Source: CAZIKB01 sp964539665 (GTDB lineage Bacteria > Zhuqueibacterota > Zhuqueibacteria > Oceanimicrobiales > Oceanimicrobiaceae). From it: DNA of 7,095 bases. A program made the position numbers and the translations under genes. The notes below the pieces were generated by a model, which saw only the letters and a program-made list of their open reading frames with translations, was not told where the DNA came from and did not search any database. Every line of letters starts with the position of its first letter. The stretch's first letter is position 1. Positions 1 through 6,019 of the stretch are shown one piece after another. The stretch is taken from NCBI GenBank assembly GCA_964539665.1, contig CAZIKB010000207.1:1-7095 (forward strand), written 5' to 3'.

Positions 1-344
1 AATATGTCCAATATGCCGCAGAATGTTAAGTCTTTTATCACCGGATTAATAATACCGAACAAATAATACAAATGGCTGATACGATTCTGGAAAAAAGTCG
101 CATAGCGTCAACTTAACCTCCCGAAGGTTTGATACGATATCTAAATTCAACTTTTAAATGCAACAAAAGGCTTGAAACAGTGCCCAATTTACTCCAAACC
201 TTCGGGAGGTTCTACTCAATACCCTTAAGTTGACGCCAATGCGAAAAACGTCAGGATCGTTCGCAGTGACAATCTGGCCTTGTTCGATAATCTCTGGCAG
301 CTTAACCTAAATCAATTTTTAGCGCCATTGGTAACAACTTGTGC
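1..344. other. Gene-free left flank carrying an inverted-repeat element
   Basis: No supported gene lies here. The plus frame open from the window edge to a stop at 64-66 is only 21 codons, and the minus frame open over 154-306 has no start codon. The main content is the inverted-repeat element at 98-244. Just right of it, 241-264 can fold: GCGAA(AAA)CG pairs with CGTTCGC around a 7-nt loop. As it lies beyond the stop of the leftward dehydrogenase gene, it might end that transcript, but it has no proper T-tract and this is only a possibility. Confidence 0.6.
98..244. repeat. MITE-like or REP-pair inverted-repeat element
   Basis: Both ends carry the same sequence in opposite orientation. The left arm reads TCGCAT, one base, GCGTCAACTTAA (105-116), then directly CCTCCCGAAGGTTTG (117-131). 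The right arm, on the complement, reads TCGCAT, two bases, GCGTCAACTTAA (225-236), then 15 extra bases (210-224), then the same CCTCCCGAAGGTTTG (195-209). The arms therefore match apart from a 15-bp indel. Each contains its own small hairpin AACCT-CCCGA-AGGTT (115-129 and 197-211). The 63-bp centre has no coding potential. No clear target-site duplication is visible; only A-runs flank the ends. It resembles a non-autonomous transposable element or a pair of REP palindromes. The parent family cannot be named from the sequence alone. Confidence 0.7.
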
Positions 345-1346
345 TTATCGAACACAGAACGGCATGGGCAAATCGATAGCCGTGGTCAATCCTGGACTTG
401 CATGGAATACAATTGGAATTGCATTAATCATACGAGCGATAGTGGCGCTATCACCAAAAATGCCGCCTTCGACATTTAAATTAATTGCTGGCTCTCCATC
501 AATTCTGACACTGTCCACTTCCTCATCCGCTCCAACATACATTTGTAGTTCCAGCTTAATAAGTTCTTCACCATTTTTCAAACCCCTTGCGACATGCAAA
601 ATACCATTTACCTCATCAGGAGCTACATTAAAATATTGTGTTTCTACAGGTTTGCTAATAATTTTAGGATCGATAGTCTCTATCATATCGTCTATTTCAA
701 ATTCTAATTTATCAGCTACAGATATTAATGATTCAACCAATCCGATGTGACCAAGTTTGCCTTGTTTTACCAAATTTCTAAATACTTCTGGTTTAAGACC
801 GGCTCCAACCTTTTTTTGTAAAGGCTGCCGCCTTCTCGATGCATCTACAATACGGGTGGCAAATACCTTTTTAACATCGGTGCAAACACTGGTCATAGCC
901 AACACCAGAGTATCCATAGAGAAACCCGGATTCACTCCTGTTCCCATCACAGTAACACCATGTTGGTTTGCTAAATCATTAACTCGATTGCAAAAATCAG
1001 AATCCCGTTTATAGGGATAAAACAATTCTTCACATGAAGAAACTATGGAAGCTTTGGACTTAATACATGTTTTAAATTGTTCTTCCTCATTCTTTAAGAA
1101 CGATCCTGTTGAATGCAAAACTACATCAGGTTTAGTTTGCGCCAACAATTTTTCCGGATCATTCGAGGCCTGGAAACCCAGTTTTTGACTAACTTTCAAA
1201 ACATCCCCCAAATCGACACCGACTTTGTCGGGAGCGATGTCGATGCCGCCAACTAATTTCAAACTTTTTTTCTGCAGGACTAACTTTGCTGCTTCGATTC
1301 CGATTGGACCCAGTCCAAATTGCACAACTTTGATTTGATTATTCAC
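345..1346 (-). CDS. DapB-fold NAD(P)-dependent dehydrogenase, 2,4-diaminopentanoate dehydrogenase type
   Basis: The product has 333 residues, starts with GTG and ends with TAA. The N-terminus is a Rossmann fold: strand VVQFG, then the glycine motif G11-L-G13-P-I-G16, with Asp36 (GGID) at the end of strand 2, which usually favours NAD over NADP. Later motifs are H78-S-T-G81, CEELFYP (105-111) and GTGVNPGF (135-142). After these comes DASRRRQPLQKKVGAGL and a long C-terminal domain like that of 2,4-diaminopentanoate dehydrogenase (the DAP_DH_C family). Known relatives oxidatively deaminate 2,4-diaminopentanoate in clostridial ornithine fermentation. The partner aminomutase and thiolase genes of that pathway are not in the window, so the substrate here is uncertain. 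It is not a true dapB, being longer and with a different C-terminal domain. A good Shine-Dalgarno (1353-1357) supports the GTG start. The gene lies 9 bp after the OmpA-like gene in the same operon. Confidence 0.8.
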   Translation of the reverse strand: MNNQIKVVQFGLGPIGIEAAKLVLQKKSLKLVGGIDIAPDKVGVDLGDVLKVSQKLGFQASNDPEKLLAQTKPDVVLHSTGSFLKNEEEQFKTCIKSKASIVSSCEELFYPYKRDSDFCNRVNDLANQHGVTVMGTGVNPGFSMDTLVLAMTSVCTDVKKVFATRIVDASRRRQPLQKKVGAGLKPEVFRNLVKQGKLGHIGLVESLISVADKLEFEIDDMIETIDPKIISKPVETQYFNVAPDEVNGILHVARGLKNGEELIKLELQMYVGADEEVDSVRIDGEPAINLNVEGGIFGDSATIARMINAIPIVFHASPGLTTAIDLPMPFCVR

Positions 1347-1352
1347 ACTTGT

Positions 1353-1357
1353 CTCCT
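1353..1357 (-). promoter_or_regulatory. Ribosome binding site of the dehydrogenase gene
   Basis: AGGAG on the minus strand lies 6 nt before the GTG start and overlaps the TAG stop (1356-1358) of the preceding OmpA-domain gene. This fixes the non-ATG start and suggests translational coupling of the two genes. Confidence 0.8.
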
Positions 1358-2081
1358 ACTGTTTTTTGGTTAATGCTAATGAATTGTGAGATTTTGGTAA
1401 AAGCAATATTTCGATTCTTCGATTTTGAGCTCTGCCCTTCTTAGTTTTATTTGAAGCAACGGGCCTGAACTCAGCGTATCCTGTCGCTTCAATATTTTTT
1501 GCATCAATACCCACCTTTTCATTCAGGAACCGAACTACGTTGGTGGCTCTGGCCACAGACAGCTCCCAGTTTGTAGGATATTGATCTTTAATATTGGCAT
1601 GAATGGGAACATTGTCTGTGTGTCCCTCAACTTTAATTATTTTATTTTTTGCAAGGAGTAAAACTTTACCCACTTGTTCAAGCACCTTAATACCCTCAGG
1701 TGTCAGGCCTGCTTGTCCTGAAGGGAACAGAATCCGATTTAATATGTTAACTTTTAATCGGTCTGCCAATTGCGTGATGGTAATTTCACCTTTTTTGATC
1801 TGTTCATTTAGACCTGAAATGAGATCTTTATAAGTCGTCTTCAATTTACGAATCTCAATCTCTTTTTCTTCAGATACCTGTGTTATTTTTTCTTCAAGCT
1901 GGTCAGAAAGTTCTACATTTCTCTGTTCGAGCTGATCCACACGAAAAGTAAGTTCCTGATTTTTATGCTGCAACTCACGCAGAGATTCCTGTAACGGTGC
2001 AATGTTATCAAGATAATAATAACCGATAAAACCGAGTATAATAATGATAACAATTACTAAATAAGTAGAATAAGTGGACAT
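1356..2081 (-). CDS. Inner-membrane-anchored OmpA/MotB-domain peptidoglycan-binding protein
   Basis: The product has 241 residues. Residues 7-24 form one hydrophobic segment with no obvious signal-peptidase site, so it is probably a signal anchor. Residues about 30-110 are rich in Glu, Gln, Lys and Leu with heptad-like spacing, indicating a periplasmic coiled coil. Residues about 112-228 are an OmpA-like domain: ILFPSGQAGLTPEG, then GHTDNVPI (153-160), NWELSVARA (171-179), GYAEFRPVASN (201-211) and GRAQNRRIEI (216-225). The Asp, Arg and Asn residues that bind the diaminopimelate peptide in this family are present. It probably ties the inner membrane to peptidoglycan. It is unlikely to be a flagellar MotB: no motA lies beside it and the membrane helix lacks the internal proton-binding Asp. 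The ATG start has AAGGAA 7 nt upstream (2089-2094). It lies 103 bp after the methyltransferase gene and 9 bp before the dehydrogenase gene. Confidence 0.85.
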   Translation of the reverse strand: MSTYSTYLVIVIIIILGFIGYYYLDNIAPLQESLRELQHKNQELTFRVDQLEQRNVELSDQLEEKITQVSEEKEIEIRKLKTTYKDLISGLNEQIKKGEITITQLADRLKVNILNRILFPSGQAGLTPEGIKVLEQVGKVLLLAKNKIIKVEGHTDNVPIHANIKDQYPTNWELSVARATNVVRFLNEKVGIDAKNIEATGYAEFRPVASNKTKKGRAQNRRIEILLLPKSHNSLALTKKQ

Positions 2082-2098
2082 GAATGAATTCCTTAAGT

Positions 2099-2113
2099 AT
2101 GATTAGCAATCAT
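2099..2113 (-). promoter_or_regulatory. Perfect palindrome ahead of the OmpA-domain gene
   Basis: ATGATT-AGC-AATCAT is a perfect 6-bp inverted repeat with a 3-nt centre. It starts 4 bp upstream of the Shine-Dalgarno (2089-2094) of the OmpA-domain gene. It could be an operator or an mRNA hairpin near the ribosome site. The role is inferred from symmetry and position only. No strong promoter of the gene's own was found in 2082-2184. Confidence 0.3.
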
Positions 2114-2153
2114 TTCATTATTGATGATCAAAACAAATAAATATTATTAAAAG

Positions 2154-2178
2154 GTATTACTAAAAAAGGATATAATAC
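2154..2178 (-). terminator. Weak possible terminator or attenuator after the methyltransferase gene
   Basis: GTATTA (2154-2159) and TAATAC (2173-2178) form a 6-bp AT-rich inverted repeat just past the TAA stop. On the minus strand it is followed by a T-rich run. The stem is too weak for a confident terminator, so read-through into the OmpA-domain gene is likely. Confidence 0.2.
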
Positions 2179-2184
2179 ACATGT

Positions 2185-2661
2185 TTAGCAGCAATGATTG
2201 TTTATTGCTTTGACAATTTCATATACGGAAATACCATAAGCCACTGCCACGTTTAATGAAATTTTCATTCCCTGCATTGGAATCTTAACCACCATATCCG
2301 CTTGTTGGATAACTTCATCACTAACACCGTTATACTCATGGCCTACTACTAAACATACTGGGAAACTATAATTTGCTTTGTCATAAAGAACGCTGTTTTC
2401 GGTTGACTCCAGAACTACAATTTGAACATTCTCCTGCTTTAGCTTTTTTACAACCTCCATACTATCTGGACAATATTCCCATGGAACACTTTCTTCAGCC
2501 CCCAAAGCCACTTTACGAATCTCCCGATGTGGAGGACGGCCGGTTATGCCGGCCAAGAATATCTTTCCAACTCCGGCGCCATCAGCTGTTCTAAAAATTG
2601 CACCTACATTGTAAAGGCTGCGAACGTTCTCAACAAGCGTATAAATTCTACAATCAGACAA
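2185..2661 (-). CDS. TrmH/SpoU-family RNA 2'-O-ribose methyltransferase
   Basis: The product has 158 residues and is a minimal SPOUT methyltransferase using S-adenosylmethionine. Motif 1 is ENVRSLYNVGAIFRTADGAG (11-30). Motif 2 is LVVGHEYNGV (104-113). Motif 3, the trefoil-knot segment, is IPMQGMKISLNVAVAYG (127-143). The residues N18, R24, E109, S135 and N137 have the same spacing as the catalytic and binding residues known in TrmH, so the enzyme should be active. It lacks the L30e-like RNA-binding domain of RlmB and is about the size of TrmL, but the tRNA or rRNA target cannot be told. The start is TTG with no recognisable Shine-Dalgarno. No in-frame ATG precedes motif 1, and the next methionine (68) is far too late. 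It is the first gene of the leftward set, about 42 nt downstream of a good promoter. Confidence 0.85.
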   Translation of the reverse strand: MSDCRIYTLVENVRSLYNVGAIFRTADGAGVGKIFLAGITGRPPHREIRKVALGAEESVPWEYCPDSMEVVKKLKQENVQIVVLESTENSVLYDKANYSFPVCLVVGHEYNGVSDEVIQQADMVVKIPMQGMKISLNVAVAYGISVYEIVKAINNHCC

Positions 2662-2709
2662 TGGATATTGAATAAAATAATTTTGATTTAAACCAAATTT
2701 TAATATATT

Positions 2710-2738
2710 ATGTTAATAAATATTTTTATAGTTGTCAA
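2710..2738 (-). promoter_or_regulatory. Sigma70-like promoter for the leftward gene set
   Basis: On the minus strand a perfect -35 TTGACA (2733-2738) is followed after 17 bp by TAACAT (2710-2715), which matches 4 of 6 bases of the -10 consensus. Transcription would start near 2703, giving a leader of about 42 nt before the TTG start of the methyltransferase gene. Its -35 overlaps that of the rightward promoter. Confidence 0.5.
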
Positions 2739-2761
2739 GTCTAAAAAGTACGTTTTATAAT
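2732..2761 (+). promoter_or_regulatory. Sigma70-like promoter for the DUF3943-like gene
   Basis: The -35 is TTGTCA (2732-2737, 5 of 6 consensus bases). An 18-bp spacer leads to a perfect -10 TATAAT (2756-2761). The expected start near 2768 would give an untranslated leader of about 94 nt, AT-rich and without an obvious riboswitch-like fold. The surrounding sequence is very AT-rich, so chance matches are more likely than usual, but both boxes and the spacing are good. Confidence 0.5.
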
Positions 2762-2861
2762 TATCAATAATTATAAATTATGAAAAAGTGCCGATTAATT
2801 TTAGTATAAACTGATCAATTAAATTAGAATTAGTTTTCTATGAATTAAGAAAGGATAGATC

Positions 2862-3446
2862 ATGGAAACGAATTTTGCATACAAGGGGATATTTTTTTCT
2901 TTTTTGATTATATCAATATTTTTGGGGGATTCACTGCAAAGTGCACCGAAAATCCCGGACAGTAATTTCAGCCGAATCCAGGTCGATGTGAATATCGCTA
3001 AAAATGGCCAAAAGTTTGGATATTTTCAGACCTCCGCATTTAGTTATACTTTCCAATGGGCATTTATCTTTACCATTAACCGCGGGCTTGGAAGAGATGT
3101 TCGGAATTCAGATTTCAAGAAATGGCTAAAAAATATTACAACACTGCCAGAAATCCGAGATGGAGATCATTGGCTCACCAATTTTGTTGGCCATCCACTG
3201 CAGGGTGCAACCATATTTGCTTTTTACAAAAATCGCGGTTACTCCAATAAAGCCAGCTTTGCCGGAACATTGTTACAAAGCACTCTATTTGAATACACCG
3301 TCGAAGGCTGGAAACAACCTCCAAGCGGAGTTGATTTAATTGTCACCCCGGTACTTGGCAGCCTTATTGGTTGGCGAATTGGTATGAACTCAATCATTCT
3401 TGCTTCAACCTATGCCGTCACAAAATATATCTTTGGTCTGTTTTAA
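2862..3446 (+). CDS. Exported DUF3943-like protein of unknown function
   Basis: The product has 194 residues. Residues about 9-22 are a hydrophobic signal-peptide core, with probable cleavage around residues 26-28 (LQSA). The conserved-looking part is 100-170: D102-x-W104-x-x-N107, then H111-P112-L-x-G115, an aromatic helix ending KNRGYS, E144 and E148, then P154-S155-x-x-D158-L and a glycine-rich end. This pattern of W..N...HP..G, then E...E, then PS..D resembles the DUF3943 family of Gram-negative envelope proteins; I recall the pattern and have not searched it. The last residue is Phe, as in many outer-membrane proteins. AAAGGA (2850-2855) lies 6 nt before the ATG. It appears to be monocistronic, with its own promoter and a weak hairpin after it. 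The biochemical role is unknown. Confidence 0.7.
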   Translation: METNFAYKGIFFSFLIISIFLGDSLQSAPKIPDSNFSRIQVDVNIAKNGQKFGYFQTSAFSYTFQWAFIFTINRGLGRDVRNSDFKKWLKNITTLPEIRDGDHWLTNFVGHPLQGATIFAFYKNRGYSNKASFAGTLLQSTLFEYTVEGWKQPPSGVDLIVTPVLGSLIGWRIGMNSIILASTYAVTKYIFGLF

Positions 3447-3473
3447 CCTGTTTATTCAAACAACATCCCCCTG

Positions 3474-3491
3474 AGCAAATAGTTGCTTTTT
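3474..3491 (+). terminator. Probable weak rho-independent terminator after the DUF3943-like gene
   Basis: AGCAA-ATAG-TTGCT (3474-3487) forms a 5-bp stem with a 4-nt loop and runs directly into five T residues (3487-3491). It lies 28 bp after the stop codon. The stem is short, so termination may be partial. Confidence 0.4.
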
Positions 3492-3517
3492 AAAACTTTT
3501 TAGTTTATATTTCATTT

Positions 3518-3540
3518 TATAATCAAAAGCAAGACTTGCT
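3518..3540 (+). promoter_or_regulatory. Possible promoter -10 with an overlapping operator-like palindrome
   Basis: A perfect TATAAT lies at 3518-3523, but no convincing -35 sits 16-18 bp upstream. Just downstream, at the expected start of transcription, is the perfect 13-bp palindrome AGCAAGACTTGCT (3528-3540). This arrangement would suit a start-site operator controlling the phosphatase gene, which begins about 57 bp later. The assignment is inferred from layout alone. Confidence 0.3.
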
Positions 3541-3597
3541 CCAATGCAGGAATTCTTAATGTGATGAAATATTTTACGGAATAAGAACAATTCAAAG

Positions 3598-5970
3598 ATG
3601 AATATCGACAATAAAAATACTGTTATATTATTAGCAATATCAGGTTGTTTATTAATTGCAGCGTATTTTTGGACCGTATCAAATACTAAAACAATTAACC
3701 TTTTACACCAGGATGTTCCTAAAAATGAGATATTAATCCAGGCAGAGCAGGCCTTCAACAATTCTGAATTTGTTGATTATGAAATGAGAAGGAAAGTTAC
3801 GCTAAACATAAATAAAAACTTACTCCACTATGCTCAACTTAAGAATATAGAAACTTTTTTACCTGTCGGTCAATGGAAAATTATCTGGACGGGGAAAGTA
3901 GCAACCAAAAAAGAGGGGACTCAGGATGTACGTTTTACGGTCAGCTATGATTTCAAAGGTAATCTTGTTGGCATGGAACAAATTGGTCCACATTTAAACA
4001 AGCCTCCAAATTTCAAAGAATCCGAAGCGCTGGCAGAAGCAATAAATTTTCTTCATTCTCTTCAAGTTGACACCTCGTCCATAATACTTAAAAACAATAT
4101 CAGGAACAAAGATGACCGCGTTTTGCACTATGACTTTGCATTTAGTAAGCCTTCATCTGTTTCCCCAGAATTGAAGGATAATTACCAGGTAAAAATCTCG
4201 GGAAGGAACATTACCAATTATAGAGCCCGGACACTATTGAACCATGATAAATTTAACTTCTCTGAATACGACAAAACCTCTGAAATCATCGCGTATATAT
4301 TAATGATAATTCTTTGGGTTATAATCTCTTTATTTATAATTGGAATCTTTATCAAGCGTCTCAAACATGACGAGTTGGAATTCAAAAGAGCATTGTGGCT
4401 GGGCGTGGCAGCTTTTATATTTATGTGGCTGTATATGGGAATTGAAACCTGGCCGGGTTGGCAGGGTGTACTCATGGCAGGAGGATTTACCAGTATATTT
4501 GCAGGTATATTTTTAGCAGTATCTTATGCAGTATCAGATTCCTTAAATCGGGAAATCTGGCAGCACAAAGTTTCACTAACAGACGCACTGTTTCGAGGCA
4601 TAATCCGAATCAAGGAGTTCGGGTCGTCTATTTTGATTTCTTTATTTATCTCAGGTGTGACATTGATTGTTATTGCCGGACTTTTTTATCTGACTACCAC
4701 TTTAAATATCGGATATCTCTCTTTTGAGAAAGATGTCTTGCGTATCTTCGAAGGAGATTCTGCAAATATAGTCATCATTCTGGAAAAAATTTTATCCAGT
4801 CTTTTTATATGCATAATTTTATTCTCGTTTTGGTGCACATATTTACGGTCTAAAATTAATAATAATATCATATTAATAATTATTTTAGGCATTATAATTA
4901 ACCTGGCGGGTTTGCAACTATACTGGTTGCGTCCAGCTTATTTAGCATTTTTCCTGTTCTTACCATTAGCCATGTTTTGGGCTTACTCCGTTCTTAAATT
5001 CGATTTCATCTCCATTTTATTTTCGCTATTTATAGTGAATTCATTTCTTGACCTCATTTTAATAAGTATATTACCTGGTGGATTATTTAGTGTTGCAGGA
5101 GTATTTGCATGGGCTCTTGTCCTGATAATGCTATTATCAGGCTCGTATTTTGTGTTTAGTAAAATTTCCGTGAAAAATATTGATCATTATGTACCCGAAT
5201 ATGTCAGTAGAATTTCTGAACGCGAAATGTTTTTAAAAGAATTAGAAATTGCCCGCAACGTTCAAATGCGATTCCTGCCCCAAAGCGTTCCTTCATTCCC
5301 TTCACTGGAAATTGCCAGTATCTGCCGTCCGGCCAGGGAAGTTGGCGGGGATTATTATGACTTTATTCTTAATGGCTATGATACACTTGGCATCGTCATT
5401 GGCGATGTATCTGGAAAAGGGGTTTCAGCAGCATTCTATATGACCATGGTAAAAGGCATCATTAAAACCCTGACTAAATCAGCCTTGACACCCAAAAAAA
5501 TGCTCACGGAAATGAATGCAATATTTTATGAAAATGCGCCAAGGAATGTTTTTATAAGTATGATTTATGGACTTTTCGACATTCAAAAGAAAACTTTAAC
5601 CTTCGCGCGAGCCGGGCACAATCCGATTATATTTCGAAAAAATAAAATAGATCAACTGGAAATATTAAACACCAAAGGCCTGGCCATCGGCCTGGAAAAA
5701 GGCTTAGTATTTCCATTTATTATTGAAGAAATGTCATTACCTTTTGAAGATGGAGATGTATTCATATTTTTCACGGATGGCATATCTGAGTCTATGAACA
5801 AAAATGGCGATGAATTTGGCGAAGAAAGACTTTGTCAAGTCATCAACCAGAATGGGAATGATTCAGCCCAAGTTCTGATAGATAAAATTACCCAAGAGGT
5901 TTTCAATTTTGCCGGGCAGGCTACCCAACATGATGATCTTACGATGGTGGTCGTTAAGGTGGGTGGGTAA
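3598..5970 (+). CDS. Polytopic membrane protein with a C-terminal SpoIIE/RsbU-type PP2C phosphatase domain
   Basis: The product has 790 residues. A first membrane helix (about 9-26) is followed by some 200 residues probably outside the inner membrane, of no family I can name. About nine more helices follow (230-252, 265-281, 290-312, 344-365, 398-416, 424-441, 447-466, 470-491, 497-520). The cytoplasmic part starts with a linker helix ELEIARNVQMRFLP (548-561), as in RsbU-type proteins. The phosphatase motifs are GGDYYD (583-588), GDVSGKG (602-608), AGHNP (672-676), FTDGI (725-729) and QHDDLTMVVV (777-786). All the metal-binding aspartates are present, so it should be an active Ser/Thr phosphatase. 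Relatives dephosphorylate STAS anti-anti-sigma proteins; no such partner is in the window. CPBP-protease motifs are absent from the membrane part. The ATG has a poor Shine-Dalgarno, but no earlier in-frame ATG exists and the first helix fits. Confidence 0.85.
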   Translation: MNIDNKNTVILLAISGCLLIAAYFWTVSNTKTINLLHQDVPKNEILIQAEQAFNNSEFVDYEMRRKVTLNINKNLLHYAQLKNIETFLPVGQWKIIWTGKVATKKEGTQDVRFTVSYDFKGNLVGMEQIGPHLNKPPNFKESEALAEAINFLHSLQVDTSSIILKNNIRNKDDRVLHYDFAFSKPSSVSPELKDNYQVKISGRNITNYRARTLLNHDKFNFSEYDKTSEIIAYILMIILWVIISLFIIGIFIKRLKHDELEFKRALWLGVAAFIFMWLYMGIETWPGWQGVLMAGGFTSIFAGIFLAVSYAVSDSLNREIWQHKVSLTDALFRGIIRIKEFGSSILISLFISGVTLIVIAGLFYLTTTLNIGYLSFEKDVLRIFEGDSANIVIILEKILSSLFICIILFSFWCTYLRSKINNNIILIIILGIIINLAGLQLYWLRPAYLAFFLFLPLAMFWAYSVLKFDFISILFSLFIVNSFLDLILISILPGGLFSVAGVFAWALVLIMLLSGSYFVFSKISVKNIDHYVPEYVSRISEREMFLKELEIARNVQMRFLPQSVPSFPSLEIASICRPAREVGGDYYDFILNGYDTLGIVIGDVSGKGVSAAFYMTMVKGIIKTLTKSALTPKKMLTEMNAIFYENAPRNVFISMIYGLFDIQKKTLTFARAGHNPIIFRKNKIDQLEILNTKGLAIGLEKGLVFPFIIEEMSLPFEDGDVFIFFTDGISESMNKNGDEFGEERLCQVINQNGNDSAQVLIDKITQEVFNFAGQATQHDDLTMVVVKVGG

Positions 5971-6002
5971 ATATTTTACTTTTTGGGCAATTCAAAAATA
6001 TT
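5970..6002. terminator. Possible weak bidirectional terminator between convergent genes
   Basis: TTTTTG (5980-5985) and CAAAAA (5993-5998) make a 6-bp stem with a 7-nt loop. Alternatively AATATTTT (5970-5977) pairs with AAAATATT (5995-6002). The pairs are nearly all A-T, but A and T runs flank both sides and the position between convergent stop codons suits a shared terminator. Confidence 0.3.
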
Positions 6003-6019
6003 CTGTAATAATGTTTAAC

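Noticed and set aside
1..66. Possible 3' end of a rightward gene running in from the window edge
   Set aside because: Only 21 open codons with no recognisable motif. A run of this length in one of six frames is expected by chance.
154..306. Minus-strand open frame of 51 codons with protein-like composition
   Set aside because: It has no start codon or ribosome site and runs through the inverted-repeat arm. At most it is a gene remnant disrupted by the element.
280..750. Plus-strand ORF of 156 codons
   Set aside because: It lies antisense to the well-supported dehydrogenase gene, starts with TTG without a ribosome site and shows no protein motif.
1356..2081. Flagellar stator protein MotB
   Set aside because: There is no neighbouring motA, and the membrane helix lacks the internal proton-carrying Asp. 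Only the shared OmpA-like domain supports the name.
3456..3761. Minus-strand ORF of 101 codons over the upstream region and start of the phosphatase gene
   Set aside because: It overlaps the start and first membrane helix of a convincing gene on the other strand and shows no domain of its own.
4285..5160. CPBP/CAAX-type intramembrane protease in the membrane part of the phosphatase protein
   Set aside because: The glutamate pair with downstream arginine and the two histidine motifs required for that family are not present in the helices.
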